DNA of 50,901 nucleotides from Clostridia bacterium (GCA_017938205.1 JAGBCA010000001.1:71257-122157); one strand, 5' to 3'; shown: positions 27,582 to 36,070, counted from the stretch's first letter. Notes: generated by a model not told the origin, from the sequence alone. Program-made: numbers and translations.

Positions 27582-28442
27582 ATGGAAGAGAGAAAAATAG
27601 GCATCTCGGTCGGAAACGGCTACCGCGTTCCGACGAGTGAGCTCGTAAAGCTTCTTGGAAAGATCGGCTTTGGCGGCATCGCGCCCTCCATGCCGCTGGA
27701 TGGGTCTGAATTTGATATAGAGGGCATTGTAAAAAGCGCAAAAGAATGCGGTCTTTCGATCCCCTTCGTGCACGCGCCGTTTTTGAACGCCGCCGCCCTC
27801 TGGCAGGATGCGGGAGAGAAGGGATCGCTCGGAGAAGAGGAGATCCTTCGCGGACTTGCGCTTTGCCATCGGTACGAGATCCCCTCTCTGGTGGTGCACG
27901 CCTGGATCGGCTTTTTTCCGTCGGATGGACCAACGGCGCTCGGTTTTGAAAGAATGGACCGTGCGGTGCGCGCCGCGGAGAAATACGGAGTTTCCATGGC
28001 GCTTGAAAACACCGAGGGAGAGGAATATCTCGATGCGCTCCTTTCACGCTACGAGGGGAATGCGAGCGTGGGCTTCTGCTTTGACAGCGGCCACGAGCAG
28101 TGCTATAACCGCGGAAGGGATCTTCTTTCGCAGTACGGCGACCGTCTGCTTGTCACGCATCTGAATGACAATCTCGGCATCAGCGACCCTAAGGGAAGCA
28201 TTTCACCGATGGACGATCTGCACCTTCTGCCCTTTGACGGCATCATCGATTGGGAGAAAACCGCGAAAAGGCTTGCCGCCTCCCGTCTGCCCGAGATATT
28301 GAATTTTGAACTGAACATTGTATCAAAGCCCGGCCGCCACGAAAACGATGCGTACGAAAAAATGACCTACGAGCAGTATTTTTCGGAGGCCTTTCGGAGA
28401 GCGGAGCGCATTCGTGCGAGCATCGAATGCGCAATGAAATAG
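27582..28442 (+). CDS. sugar phosphate isomerase/epimerase-like TIM-barrel protein
   Basis: The 286-residue product fits the xylose-isomerase-like TIM-barrel superfamily (AP endonuclease 2 fold). It has strand-end acidic or histidine residues expected to bind a divalent metal: VVHAWIG, MALENTEGEEYLDALL, VGFCFDSGHEQCYNRG, LLVTHLNDNLG, ILNFELNIVS. Such enzymes isomerise sugars, inositols or hydroxypyruvate; the substrate is not identifiable. It is oriented against the flanking spoVA genes and divides them. The last codons (GCA ATG AAA TAG) form part of the hairpin-rich repeat that follows, so the repeat may have set the present C-terminus. Confidence 0.82.
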   Translation: MEERKIGISVGNGYRVPTSELVKLLGKIGFGGIAPSMPLDGSEFDIEGIVKSAKECGLSIPFVHAPFLNAAALWQDAGEKGSLGEEEILRGLALCHRYEIPSLVVHAWIGFFPSDGPTALGFERMDRAVRAAEKYGVSMALENTEGEEYLDALLSRYEGNASVGFCFDSGHEQCYNRGRDLLSQYGDRLLVTHLNDNLGISDPKGSISPMDDLHLLPFDGIIDWEKTAKRLAASRLPEILNFELNIVSKPGRHENDAYEKMTYEQYFSEAFRRAERIRASIECAMK

Positions 28443-28545
28443 ATCCCTGCGGGGTTCGTGAAATGCTTGCGAGCATAAAGGCTTTATTTCATTGCGAGCA
28501 AAGCGAGATATTTATGATGTGTCTGACACATTATTTCATTATAAA
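28434..28545. repeat. hairpin-punctuated repeat array with spacer word ATTTCAT/ATGAAAT
   Basis: Short stems (CCC-TGC-GGG, ATGCT-TGCG-AGCAT, ATAAAG-G-CTTTAT, TTGC-GA-GCAA, ATGTGTC-T-GACACAT) alternate with the word ATGAAAT on the left and ATTTCAT on the right. The build is the same as the arrays at 35829 and 39902, but the spacer word is different. It overlaps the end of the TIM-barrel gene and abuts the end of spoVAC. Confidence 0.7.
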
Positions 28546-28551
28546 TTTGAT

Positions 28552-28998
28552 TTAAAACAGCGAAACGATCCAGAGGATCACACCGTAGAGCATGGCGGCG
28601 AGCGTGCCGTAAACGATCACGGGACCGCAAACGGTGAACATCTTGTTGCCAACGCCCATCACGTAGCCCTCGCTTTTCGCATCCATCGCAGGGGAGACCA
28701 TTGCGTTTGCAAAGCCCGTCACGGGCAGGAGCGTGCCCGCGCCCGCAAAGCGTGCGATCCGATCGAAAATGCCGACGGCCGTGAGACAGGCGCTGAGAAA
28801 GATAAGCGAAACCGTCACGAGCGTACCGGCCGCTTTTTCATCGAGCCCGAGATACCCGTAGAGAAAGAAAAGCCATTGCCCGAGAAAGCAGATCAGCCCA
28901 CCCACGAAAAAGGCGCGCACGCAGTTTTTAAAGCAAGGGGATTTTGGCGAAAACCGTTTGATCATCTGCTTGTATTTTTCATTTGTGTGAAGCGGCAT
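28552..28998 (-). CDS. spoVAC: stage V sporulation protein AC
   Basis: SpoVAC is the mechanosensitive channel-like subunit of the spore DPA channel. The 148-residue product has a soluble N-terminus (MPLHTNEKYKQMIKRFSPKSPCFKNC), then three to four membrane helices with the conserved GAGTLLPVTGFANAMVSPAMDAKSEGYVMGVGNKMFTVCGPVIVYG region, which is diagnostic. The ATG at 28998 follows AAAGGAG and gives the typical start; longer frames add an unrelated hydrophobic stretch. It should be made in the forespore together with spoVAD-spoVAE 1 kb further along the same strand, although another gene lies between. Confidence 0.92.
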   Translation of the reverse strand: MPLHTNEKYKQMIKRFSPKSPCFKNCVRAFFVGGLICFLGQWLFFLYGYLGLDEKAAGTLVTVSLIFLSACLTAVGIFDRIARFAGAGTLLPVTGFANAMVSPAMDAKSEGYVMGVGNKMFTVCGPVIVYGTLAAMLYGVILWIVSLF

Positions 28999-29021
28999 TT
29001 TCTTCTCCTTTATAATAAAAG

Positions 29022-29079
29022 CGGACAGAATGTAAACATAACCTTTCAAAATAGAGGTTATTTATCTACATTCTGTCCG
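29022..29079. terminator. two-tier hairpin between the 29.1-kb gene and spoVAC
   Basis: Outer stem CGGACAGAATGTA/TACATTCTGTCCG (13 bp) and inner stem ATAACCT/AGGTTAT (7 bp). TTTTTT follows on the plus strand and CTTTT on the minus strand. It likely isolates the minus-strand membrane operon from spoVAC. Confidence 0.7.
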
Positions 29080-29113
29080 TTTTTTATGTTTTTATTCAAA
29101 TAAAATATGTTGC

Positions 29114-29515
29114 TTATTCGTCTTCGTTCAGAAGCATCTGCATATCGTTTTCAACGTTTTTTGGAAGCCCAAGCTGACGAACGATACCGATCACACCCGT
29201 AATAACGGGAACAAAGCACAAAAACCATCCGATCACGCAAGCGATAATTTTGCTCGTCCAATCTCCATCGGAGAAGCTGACGGAAAGCATATCGTTTTCT
29301 TTTCCGGAAAGCATTGCGCTTGCGGTGATGCTTTGTCCCAATCCGAGAATCGTGTTGATGCCGCCGCATCCCTTGCTGATCTTGATCTTCACGTTCTTTT
29401 TCATTTTAACCACGTTTGCGGTGTAGCCCTCTGCCTGATATTTTGCTGCGACCTCCTCCGCAAAATTTGCGAGATCAAAGTTTTCGGATACATTTGCCAT
29501 GAAATTGTTTGCCAT
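29114..29515 (-). CDS. small uncharacterised protein with a C-terminal membrane segment
   Basis: The 133-residue product has a soluble alpha/beta N-terminal half (FAEEVAAKYQAEGYTANVVKMKKNVKIKIS), a Gly-rich loop (GCGGINTILGLGQS), a hydrophobic helix pair (about 92-117: IIACVIGWFLCFVPVITGVIGIV) and a short acidic tail. I do not recognise a family. Its ATG has AAGGAG 10 bases upstream. It is the last gene of the minus-strand set that starts at the operator near 30950, 39 bases after the DUF2752 gene. Confidence 0.7.
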   Translation of the reverse strand: MANNFMANVSENFDLANFAEEVAAKYQAEGYTANVVKMKKNVKIKISKGCGGINTILGLGQSITASAMLSGKENDMLSVSFSDGDWTSKIIACVIGWFLCFVPVITGVIGIVRQLGLPKNVENDMQMLLNEDE

Positions 29516-29554
29516 TTTTTTGTTTCTCCTTATGTTTTTTTGTTTTTTATTGTT

Positions 29555-29920
29555 TTATTCAAAAAGAATGATAAACCAACGGATAAAGAATAGAGTTACC
29601 GATGCAAAAAGAAGTATGTTTTCGGTTTTTTTGCTAAAATGCACATAGCGGCGCAACAGCTGATACAGTGCCCAAAAAATGGGAATGGGAAAGAGACAGT
29701 TGTAGTAAACAGCAGTACGAAAATCCAAGCGAAGCAGAGCCTTGCAGGCACGCGTCATTCCGCATCCGGGGCAGGGAATATGAAAAAGATAATAAAAGGG
29801 ACATATATAGGTTCCGCTTGCGATCCAAAGAATCAAGCCGAGAATACAAAGATTCGTGAAGAAGGAAAGAGGAGAAAAGCCTTTTTCCTTCTTTTGTTTT
29901 TCTCTTTTTTGCATATTCAA
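29555..29920 (-). CDS. DUF2752-family membrane protein
   Basis: The 121-residue product contains the DUF2752 signature HIPCPGCGMTRACKALLRLDF (Cys50, Cys53) between hydrophobic helices, with a third and fourth helix at the C-terminus. The family is widespread and of unknown function. Translation could begin at TTG 29920, whose TTGA overlaps the stop of the upstream gene, or at ATG 29914; the ribosome-site distance favours the TTG. It is co-oriented with a larger membrane protein upstream. Confidence 0.85.
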   Translation of the reverse strand: MNMQKREKQKKEKGFSPLSFFTNLCILGLILWIASGTYICPFYYLFHIPCPGCGMTRACKALLRLDFRTAVYYNCLFPIPIFWALYQLLRRYVHFSKKTENILLFASVTLFFIRWFIILFE

Positions 29921-30906
29921 AAGCGAAAGCCTCTTTTTCCAAGACCGTGATTTTTTACGGATTTATTATAAAAGAAATTATAAAGCGGGAGCGTGAGGAT
30001 CTCTTGTACGAATTTTTTAAGAAGCTCGGACAAATACAGTAAAAACAATGCAATCAGTACCGATAGAACAGAACGGAAAAACAGCTCGTACGAAGGAATA
30101 GGAGTATAGATGTGCAAGAGTCTTGATCCGATCTGCCAGATGAGAAACGTATTTATAAACTGAAATACAACGTCGATCAAAAGGATAATAAAAACGCGAA
30201 GCCCGCGAATATCGTGTGCGTTTTTAAGAACTTTGGCTGTATAAAGCGTGCTCTTTTTTGAAGACAAAAACAGAGAGCGACTCAGAAAGATCACGTGCAA
30301 GGCAAAGGAAAAAAGAAACACGAGTAAGTAGGCAAGCTTTTGATGCTGCGGCGATACGAAGTCTTCAAGAACCGAGAGGCAGAGATTTGAAAAGCAATAC
30401 GATCCGAATGTCCAGAAAACGCAAACGATCCCAAATGCAAAATCTACAGCCTTTCCGGAAAACGGAATCAAAAATCTGTTGAGCCTTGAAAGAGCGAAAA
30501 AAGCGAGAGCCGCTAAGGAGGCGCGGGCAATGTCCTTAAAGAGCAAGGGGAGATATTCCGTAAGAGCCAATTGAAATTTTCCGTTTCCTAAAGAGACGAA
30601 AAGATCGGCAATTTGCGAAAAAACGCCTCCGTGATCCTCCACCAGCAGATCAAAAAGCTCGTGAAACGGAATGCAATCCAGAAGCTCTGTTACCCATCTT
30701 GAAAAAACGACCCAAGCATCTGCGTTTTCATTAAGAAGAGATTGGATAAGACCTGCGTTCCCAAACAAAAAATCGTTGATCCCAACGCAAAGGATGGCAA
30801 ACTCCAAGGCAAATGTGCCAAAGATCTGGTAAACGAATAAGAATTTTAAGAAAGGGGTTAATAAGCGTAAAATAAAACTAAGAGCGGTTTGATCTGCTTT
30901 GTTCAT
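29917..30906 (-). CDS. uncharacterised multi-pass membrane protein
   Basis: The 329-residue product has roughly six hydrophobic helices (near 10-45, 125-150, 155-185, 190-215, 240-275, 280-305) and a basic C-terminus. No family recognised. The ATG at 30906 is preferred over the one at 30915 because the latter directly abuts the AGAGG ribosome site. The promoter overlaps the operator palindrome at 30957-30979, so the divergently encoded XRE protein is the likely repressor of this gene and of the two that follow. Confidence 0.75.
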   Translation of the reverse strand: MNKADQTALSFILRLLTPFLKFLFVYQIFGTFALEFAILCVGINDFLFGNAGLIQSLLNENADAWVVFSRWVTELLDCIPFHELFDLLVEDHGGVFSQIADLFVSLGNGKFQLALTEYLPLLFKDIARASLAALAFFALSRLNRFLIPFSGKAVDFAFGIVCVFWTFGSYCFSNLCLSVLEDFVSPQHQKLAYLLVFLFSFALHVIFLSRSLFLSSKKSTLYTAKVLKNAHDIRGLRVFIILLIDVVFQFINTFLIWQIGSRLLHIYTPIPSYELFFRSVLSVLIALFLLYLSELLKKFVQEILTLPLYNFFYNKSVKNHGLGKRGFRF

Positions 30907-30942
30907 ATGGATCATCCTCTGTCAGTCGTTTCGACATTTTCT

Positions 30943-30979
30943 ATTATAGTACAAATATTTACTAATGTCAATAGTAAAT
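30943..30979 (-). promoter_or_regulatory. consensus promoter with -35 inside an operator palindrome
   Basis: Minus strand TTGACA (30966-30971), 17-base spacer, TATAAT (30943-30948): a perfect promoter. The palindrome ATTTACTA-N7-TAGTAAAT (30957-30979) brackets the -35 box, and a third ATTTACT follows at 30982-30988. This is the layout of a repressor site. Confidence 0.85.
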
Positions 30980-31035
30980 TTATTTACTTGATATAATTTG
31001 TTTAAGAATATTTAAAATAATGCGTGAGGTGAAAA

Positions 31036-31239
31036 ATGAATTATATAAAACGCATGAGAGATTTGAGAGAGGATCACGATAAAACGCAGCAGCAGATCGC
31101 TGAAATCCTCGGCACGTCACAAACGATGTACGCAAGATACGAAAGGGGAGCAAACGAGCTGCCGATCCGTCATTTGCTCACTCTGTGTGCATATTATCGC
31201 GTAAGTGCGGATTATTTTCTCGGTATATCGGATCGTTAA
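31036..31239 (+). CDS. XRE-family transcriptional regulator (67 aa)
   Basis: The protein is essentially one helix-turn-helix domain (MRDLREDHDKTQQQIAEILGTSQTMYARYERGANELPIRHLLTLCAYYRVSADYFLGIS) with no effector domain, like small phage- or plasmid-type repressors. Its ATG follows GAGGTGA. It faces the membrane-protein operon across about 130 bases that hold the operator palindrome. A TATAAT at 30992-30997 may serve its own promoter, with a poor -35. Repression of the divergent operon and of itself is inferred from this layout. Confidence 0.88.
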   Translation: MNYIKRMRDLREDHDKTQQQIAEILGTSQTMYARYERGANELPIRHLLTLCAYYRVSADYFLGISDR

Positions 31240-31294
31240 AAGAGCATCCCTCGTTTGTTCGGCGGTGCTATCTTTCAAAATAATAAGAAATCTC

Positions 31295-31323
31295 TTGACT
31301 TATTTTTGATTTTATATTATAAT
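31295..31323 (+). promoter_or_regulatory. sigma-A promoter of ileS
   Basis: TTGACT (31295-31300), 17-base spacer, TATAAT (31318-31323). The leader is about 45 bases, so there is no T-box riboswitch. Confidence 0.82.
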
Positions 31324-31372
31324 AAATTGTTAATATAACATCAGCGACTTTCTAAAGGAGATTTTTGCAATC

Positions 31373-34300
31373 ATGGCAGAGATTTACTCTAAGGTTTCCG
31401 CGAATCTGAATTTCGTGGAAAGAGAAAAGGCAACCAAGGCCTTTTGGGAAACGGCCGGCATCTTTGAGAAGAGCATCAAGATGCGCGAGGGCTGCGACAA
31501 CTATACCTTCTATGACGGACCTCCCACGGCAAACGGCAAGCCCCATATCGGCCACGTGCTGACGCGCGTGATCAAGGATATGGTTCCGAGATACCAGACG
31601 ATGAAGGGCAAGAGAGTTCTTCGTAAGGCAGGATGGGATACCCACGGTCTGCCCGTAGAGCTTGAGGTTGAGAAGATGCTCGGCATCGACGGAAAGGATC
31701 AGATCGAGAGCTTCGGTCTTGCACCCTTTATCGGGCACTGCAAGGAGTCGGTCTGGAAGTATAAGGGAATGTGGGAGGATTTCTCCGGCACCGTTGGCTT
31801 CTGGGCGGATATGAACGATCCTTACGTTACCTATACCAACGACTTTATTGAGTCCGAGTGGTGGGCACTGAAGAAGATCTTCGATCAGGGTCTGCTTTAC
31901 AAGGGCTTCAAGATCGTTCCGTATTGCCCCCGCTGCGGCACCCCGCTTTCCTCGCACGAGGTTGCGCAGGGCTATAAGGCCGTAAAGGAACGCTCCGCGA
32001 TCGTGCGCTTTGCCTGCAAGGGCGAGGATGCGTACTTCCTCGCGTGGACGACCACGCCCTGGACGCTTCCCTCCAACGTAGGTCTTTGCGTGAACCCCGA
32101 GGACACCTATCTCAAGGTCAAGGCCGCGGACGGATATACCTATTATATTGCCGAGGCTCTTGCAGACAGCGTGCTTGGCTCGCTTGCCAAGGACGGCGCA
32201 CCCGCCTACGAGGTGCTTGAAAGCATGAAGGGCGCATCTCTTGAGCATAAGGAATACGAGCCTCTCTTTGCCTGCGCCGGTGAGGTTGCCGCAAAGCAGA
32301 AAAAGAAGGGATTTTTCGTTACCTGCGATTCCTACGTAACGATGTCCGACGGTACGGGTATCGTTCATATCGCGCCTGCCTTCGGTGAGGATGACAGCCG
32401 CGTTGGTAAGAAATATGACCTTCCTTTCGTTCAGTTTGTGGACGGAAAGGGTAACATGACCGCAGAAACGCCTTATGCGGGTGTTTTCGTGAAGAAGGCA
32501 GATCCGCTGGTTCTCGCCACCCTCGAAAAGGAGGGCAAGCTCTTTGCCGCTCCCAAGTTTGAGCATGATTATCCGCACTGCTGGCGCTGCAACACGCCTC
32601 TGATCTACTATGCGCGCGAGTCCTGGTTCATTCAGATGACCGCTGTGCGCGATAAGCTTCTTGCAAACAATGCCACCGTCAATTGGATCCCCGAGAATAT
32701 CGGTAAGGGAAGATTCGGCGATTGGCTTTCCAACATTCAGGACTGGGGACTTTCGCGTGACCGTTATTGGGGAACGCCCCTGCCCATCTGGCAGTGTGAC
32801 TGCGGCCACCGCCACGCCATCGGCTCGATCGCAGAGCTGAAGGAGATGTCCTCGAATTGCCCCGAGGATATTGAGCTGCACCGCCCCTTCATCGATGCCG
32901 TTACCATCAAGTGTCCTGCCTGCGGCGGCGAGATGAAGCGCGTTAGCGAGGTAATTGACTGCTGGTTTGACTCGGGCTCCATGCCCTTCGCCCAGTGGCA
33001 CTATCCCTTTGAGAATAAGGAAATGTTCGACAGCCAGTTCCCCGCAGATTTCATCAGCGAGGGCGTGGACCAAACGCGTGGCTGGTTCTATTCTCTGATG
33101 GCGATCTCCACTCTGATCTTCGACTGTGCGCCCTATAAGAACGTTCTCGTTCTCGGCCACGTGCTCGATAAGGAAGGACAGAAGATGTCCAAGTCCAAGG
33201 GCAACGCCGTTGACCCGTTTGAGGCTCTGGAGGAGTTCGGCGCAGACGCCATCCGCTGGTACTTCTATTCCAACTCCGCACCCTGGCTTCCCAACCGCTT
33301 CTATCGCGAGGCCGTGGTAGAGGGACAGAGAAAGTTTATGGGAACGCTCTGGAACACCTATGCGTTCTACGTTCTGTATGCGAATATCGACGGCTTTGAT
33401 CCCACGAAGTACACCCTCGATAAGGCAGATCTTCCTGTTATGGATAAGTGGATCCTCTCGAAGCTGCAGTCCTGCGTGAAGGCAGTGGACGAGAATATGG
33501 CCGCCTACAAGATCCCCGAGGCGACCCGTGTGCTGGAGGGCTTTGTGGACGAGCTTTCCAACTGGTACGTGCGCCGCTGCCGCGAGCGCTTCTGGGTCAA
33601 GGATATGCCTGCCGATAAGGTAAACGCGTATATGACGCTTTATACCTCGCTCGTTACCGTTGCAAAGCTTTCCGCTCCCTTCATCCCCTTCATGAGCGAG
33701 GATATTTACAGAAACCTCGTTTGCTCCGTGGATAAAACGGCACCCGAGTCTGTGCATCTTTGCGACTTCCCCGTAGCGGATGAGGCGATGATCGATCCCT
33801 CTCTTGAAAGCAATATGGACGAGGTGATCGACGTTGTGGTTCTCGGCCGTGCTGCAAGAAACGCCGCCGCCATCAAGAACCGTCAGCCCATCGCAAAAAT
33901 GTACGTGAAGGCTGAAACGGCAGTAGAGGAGAGCTTCTTTCCCATCATCGCGGAGGAGCTGAACGTCAAGAGCGTTGTATTTACCGACAGCGTGAAGGAC
34001 TTCACCTCTTATTCCTTCAAGCCCCAGCTTCGTACGGTTGGCCCGAAGTACGGAAAGATCCTCGGCGGTATTCGCCAGGCACTCTCCGAACTGGACGGCA
34101 ATGCCGCAATGGCAGAGCTTGAGCAGAACGGCGTTCTGAAGCTCACCGTGGGTGACACCGTGGCAGAGCTGACGAAGGACGATCTTCTGATCGAGTCCTC
34201 GCAGATGCCGGGCTTTGAGTCTCTTTCCGACAAGGGAATCACGGTCGTTATGGATAAGAACCTCACCCCCGAGCTGATCGAGGAGGGTAACGTGCGCGAG

Positions 34301-34531
34301 CTGATCTCCAAGATCCAGACCATGCGTAAGGATAGCGGCTTTGAGGTGATGGATCACATCCGCATTTCTCTTTCGGGTGCAGAAAGCATGCTTGCCGTTG
34401 CCGAGCGCAACAAGGCTGAGATCTGCGAGCAGACCCTCGCCGAAAGCCTCACGCAGGGCGATGCGCTTGCGTTCTCCAAGGAATGGAACATTAACGGAGA
34501 GAAGGTTGTTGTATCCGTAGAGAAAATATAA
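31373..34531 (+). CDS. ileS: isoleucine--tRNA ligase, type 2
   Basis: IleRS charges tRNA(Ile). The 1052-residue product has the class I motifs HIGH (58-61) and KMSKS (604-608), a CP1 editing domain, and several Cys pairs (CPRCG, CWRCN, CDCG, CPACGG). The start MAEIYSKVSANLNFVEREKATKAFWE, the PTANGKPHIGHVLTRVIKDM stretch, GWDTHGLPVELEVEKMLGI and the long C-terminus mark the eukaryote-like type 2 enzyme rather than the ~930-residue type 1. Type 2 enzymes are commonly much less sensitive to mupirocin. ATG at 31373 follows AAAGGAG. Monocistronic, with its own promoter and terminator. Confidence 0.97.
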   Translation: MAEIYSKVSANLNFVEREKATKAFWETAGIFEKSIKMREGCDNYTFYDGPPTANGKPHIGHVLTRVIKDMVPRYQTMKGKRVLRKAGWDTHGLPVELEVEKMLGIDGKDQIESFGLAPFIGHCKESVWKYKGMWEDFSGTVGFWADMNDPYVTYTNDFIESEWWALKKIFDQGLLYKGFKIVPYCPRCGTPLSSHEVAQGYKAVKERSAIVRFACKGEDAYFLAWTTTPWTLPSNVGLCVNPEDTYLKVKAADGYTYYIAEALADSVLGSLAKDGAPAYEVLESMKGASLEHKEYEPLFACAGEVAAKQKKKGFFVTCDSYVTMSDGTGIVHIAPAFGEDDSRVGKKYDLPFVQFVDGKGNMTAETPYAGVFVKKADPLVLATLEKEGKLFAAPKFEHDYPHCWRCNTPLIYYARESWFIQMTAVRDKLLANNATVNWIPENIGKGRFGDWLSNIQDWGLSRDRYWGTPLPIWQCDCGHRHAIGSIAELKEMSSNCPEDIELHRPFIDAVTIKCPACGGEMKRVSEVIDCWFDSGSMPFAQWHYPFENKEMFDSQFPADFISEGVDQTRGWFYSLMAISTLIFDCAPYKNVLVLGHVLDKEGQKMSKSKGNAVDPFEALEEFGADAIRWYFYSNSAPWLPNRFYREAVVEGQRKFMGTLWNTYAFYVLYANIDGFDPTKYTLDKADLPVMDKWILSKLQSCVKAVDENMAAYKIPEATRVLEGFVDELSNWYVRRCRERFWVKDMPADKVNAYMTLYTSLVTVAKLSAPFIPFMSEDIYRNLVCSVDKTAPESVHLCDFPVADEAMIDPSLESNMDEVIDVVVLGRAARNAAAIKNRQPIAKMYVKAETAVEESFFPIIAEELNVKSVVFTDSVKDFTSYSFKPQLRTVGPKYGKILGGIRQALSELDGNAAMAELEQNGVLKLTVGDTVAELTKDDLLIESSQMPGFESLSDKGITVVMDKNLTPELIEEGNVRELISKIQTMRKDSGFEVMDHIRISLSGAESMLAVAERNKAEICEQTLAESLTQGDALAFSKEWNINGEKVVVSVEKI

Positions 34532-34655
34532 GGAAGGCTTCGATTTTCGGCAATCTTTCCCGATCTCTTCCACTCGACGTAGGTAACTACGCCTTCGGGT
34601 CGCGATCGAAAAAAACTTGCTCAAAAATTGCGCGCCTTCAGGTTTTTGCTTCAAG

Positions 34656-34694
34656 AATACGGTATATCTCGAAAGAGGTATGCCGTATTTTTTC
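34656..34694 (+). terminator. terminator downstream of ileS
   Basis: Stem AATACGGTATATCTC/GAGGTATGCCGTATT (two G-T pairs), GAAA loop, then TTTTTC. It lies 125 bases after the stop. Confidence 0.85.
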
Positions 34695-34837
34695 TTTTCA
34701 AGACGAAAAATACACGTTTCAATATATTTTTGCCTCCGGAAAATACACTTTTGCAAAAACCATGGAAAAAATGAAGATCTATCCCTGCTTGGAAAAAATA
34801 AACTTTTGAAAAAATTGTAACAAAAGGGCGGTTTTTA

Positions 34838-34866
34838 TTGACTTTCTTCGGCGTTTTCGCTACAAT
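34838..34866 (+). promoter_or_regulatory. sigma-A promoter of the VTT-domain gene
   Basis: TTGACT (34838-34843), 17-base spacer, TACAAT (34861-34866). Confidence 0.75.
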
Positions 34867-34930
34867 AATAATAAAGTGCTTTCGCAAAAAAATGCGCAGG
34901 CACGGACGTTTTAAGGAGTGTTACATAACG

Positions 34931-35701
34931 GTGATAAAAATTCAGAAAAAACACGTGCAGCTGCTCTTAAAGGGACTTTTGCTGATCGGCATTATGGTTG
35001 GGATCTCGCTGCTTTCCCTGCTGATCCTCTCGGCCTTCGGTATCGTTTCGTATAACGACGGGCTGCAGCTCAATATGCATCTCTTCGATGCGTTTATCAA
35101 CGCATGGTACGGATGGATTATTATCATCCTCGTGCAGATCCTTTTGACCTCGCTTCTGAGCGTGATCCCCGGCATTTCGATGGCGTTCATTCTTCTGCTG
35201 ACCTCTATCTACGCAAAGGCCTGGCAGGCGTTTCTGGTTGCCTTCCTCGGCGTTATGATCACGAGCTTCTTTCTTTATATTCTCGGCCGCTTCGGCGGAT
35301 ATGCGATCTGCAAGAAGCTGCTCGGCGAGGAGGACTGCGAAAAGGCACTCAACCTTCTCAACAAAGGCTCGTTTTTCTTCCCGATCATGATGATGTTTCC
35401 CATCTTCCCGGATGATGCGCTCGTTATGATCGCAGGAACGATGAAGATGAAGCTTGCTTGGTTCGTTCCGTCCATCGTGCTCGGCAGAGGCATCGGCATC
35501 GTAACTATCGTATTCGGCCTCTCGCTCGTGCCGTTTGATAAGTTCACCTCGATCTGGCATTGGATCTTGTTCATTGCCATCTGCGCCGTGCTGATCGCAC
35601 TTGTGTTCTTCCTTGCCTATCGCTTCAATAAGTATCTGACGAATAAGAAAAAAGTAAACGAAAGTGACGAGGAAGAGAAGGAGCCGTCCGTGCTCTCGTA
35701 A
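34931..35701 (+). CDS. VTT-domain (DedA/TVP38-like) membrane protein
   Basis: The 256-residue product has about six membrane helices with the VTT-type pattern around residues 70-190: a re-entrant segment SVIPGISMAFILLLTSIYAKAWQAFL, then FLGVMITSFFLYILGRFGG, and a later FPDDALVMIAGTMKM/VPSIVLGRGIGIV pair. The end is basic then acidic (KKKVNESDEEEKE). Members are linked to lipid scrambling or undecaprenyl-phosphate recycling. The GTG at 34931 is chosen because the only upstream in-frame start is inside the -35 box; AGGAG at 34914-34918 is 12 bases away, a long gap. Own promoter and strong terminator. Confidence 0.85.
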   Translation: MIKIQKKHVQLLLKGLLLIGIMVGISLLSLLILSAFGIVSYNDGLQLNMHLFDAFINAWYGWIIIILVQILLTSLLSVIPGISMAFILLLTSIYAKAWQAFLVAFLGVMITSFFLYILGRFGGYAICKKLLGEEDCEKALNLLNKGSFFFPIMMMFPIFPDDALVMIAGTMKMKLAWFVPSIVLGRGIGIVTIVFGLSLVPFDKFTSIWHWILFIAICAVLIALVFFLAYRFNKYLTNKKKVNESDEEEKEPSVLS

Positions 35702-35775
35702 AAAGGCAGATATTCTTCTATTTAAATTAAATATGAAACTCTATGGGCTAAGCCCAAACCCCTTATCACAAGCAG

Positions 35776-35825
35776 AAAGAGCAAACACGCAAGGCGAAAA
35801 AACCTTATGTGTCTGCTCTTTTTCT
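35776..35825 (+). terminator. long interrupted-stem terminator of the VTT gene
   Basis: AGAGCA/TGCTCT, then ACAC/GTGT, then AAGG/CCTT form a 14-bp stem with small internal loops, followed by TTTTTCT. Confidence 0.85.
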
Positions 35826-35828
35826 GTT

Positions 35829-36006
35829 AGTGAAGTTTTCGCTACCGCGAAAGTGAAGTTGTGCAGATGCAAGGCATCAAGCACAGTGAAGTTGCTCCCT
35901 AATGATCGCAGTGAAGTTAAGCTTGCCCACTTTGCCAAAGGCAAAACTACACTATCCGAAGGATAACTTCACTTACGAAGTAAACTTCACTTGCCCGTAA
36001 GGGCAA
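35829..36006. repeat. hairpin-punctuated repeat array with spacer word AGTGAAGTT/AACTTCACT
   Basis: Four AGTGAAGTT words (starts 35829, 35852, 35885, 35910) then two AACTTCACT words (35965, 35983). Between them lie small hairpins, each with its own stem: TTTCGC-TACC-GCGAAA, GATGC-AAG-GCATC inside GTGC/GCAC, TTTGCC-AAA-GGCAAA, TATCC-GAA-GGATA, TTAC-GAA-GTAA, TTGCCC-GTAA-GGGCAA. The spacer inverts from left half to right half, so the element as a whole is roughly symmetric. Confidence 0.85.
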
Positions 36007-36012
36007 ACTTAG

Positions 36013-36067
36013 TTAGCGTGATACTCCGTTAAGAGTATCACGCTAAGCGCAGTGCCCCTGCTTTTTT
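36013..36067 (+). terminator. 14-bp perfect hairpin plus small terminator
   Basis: TTAGCGTGATACTC (36013-36026)/GAGTATCACGCTAA (36033-36046), then GCAG-TGCCC-CTGC followed by TTTTTT. It closes the repeat array on the right. Confidence 0.6.
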
Positions 36068-36070
36068 CTT

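Noticed and set aside
31352-34756. 1134-codon minus-strand frame opposite ileS
   Set aside because: Shadow of a highly codon-biased gene; no ribosome site, no domain, and ileS on the plus strand is certain. The long frame opposite dnaK (42012-44066) is the same.
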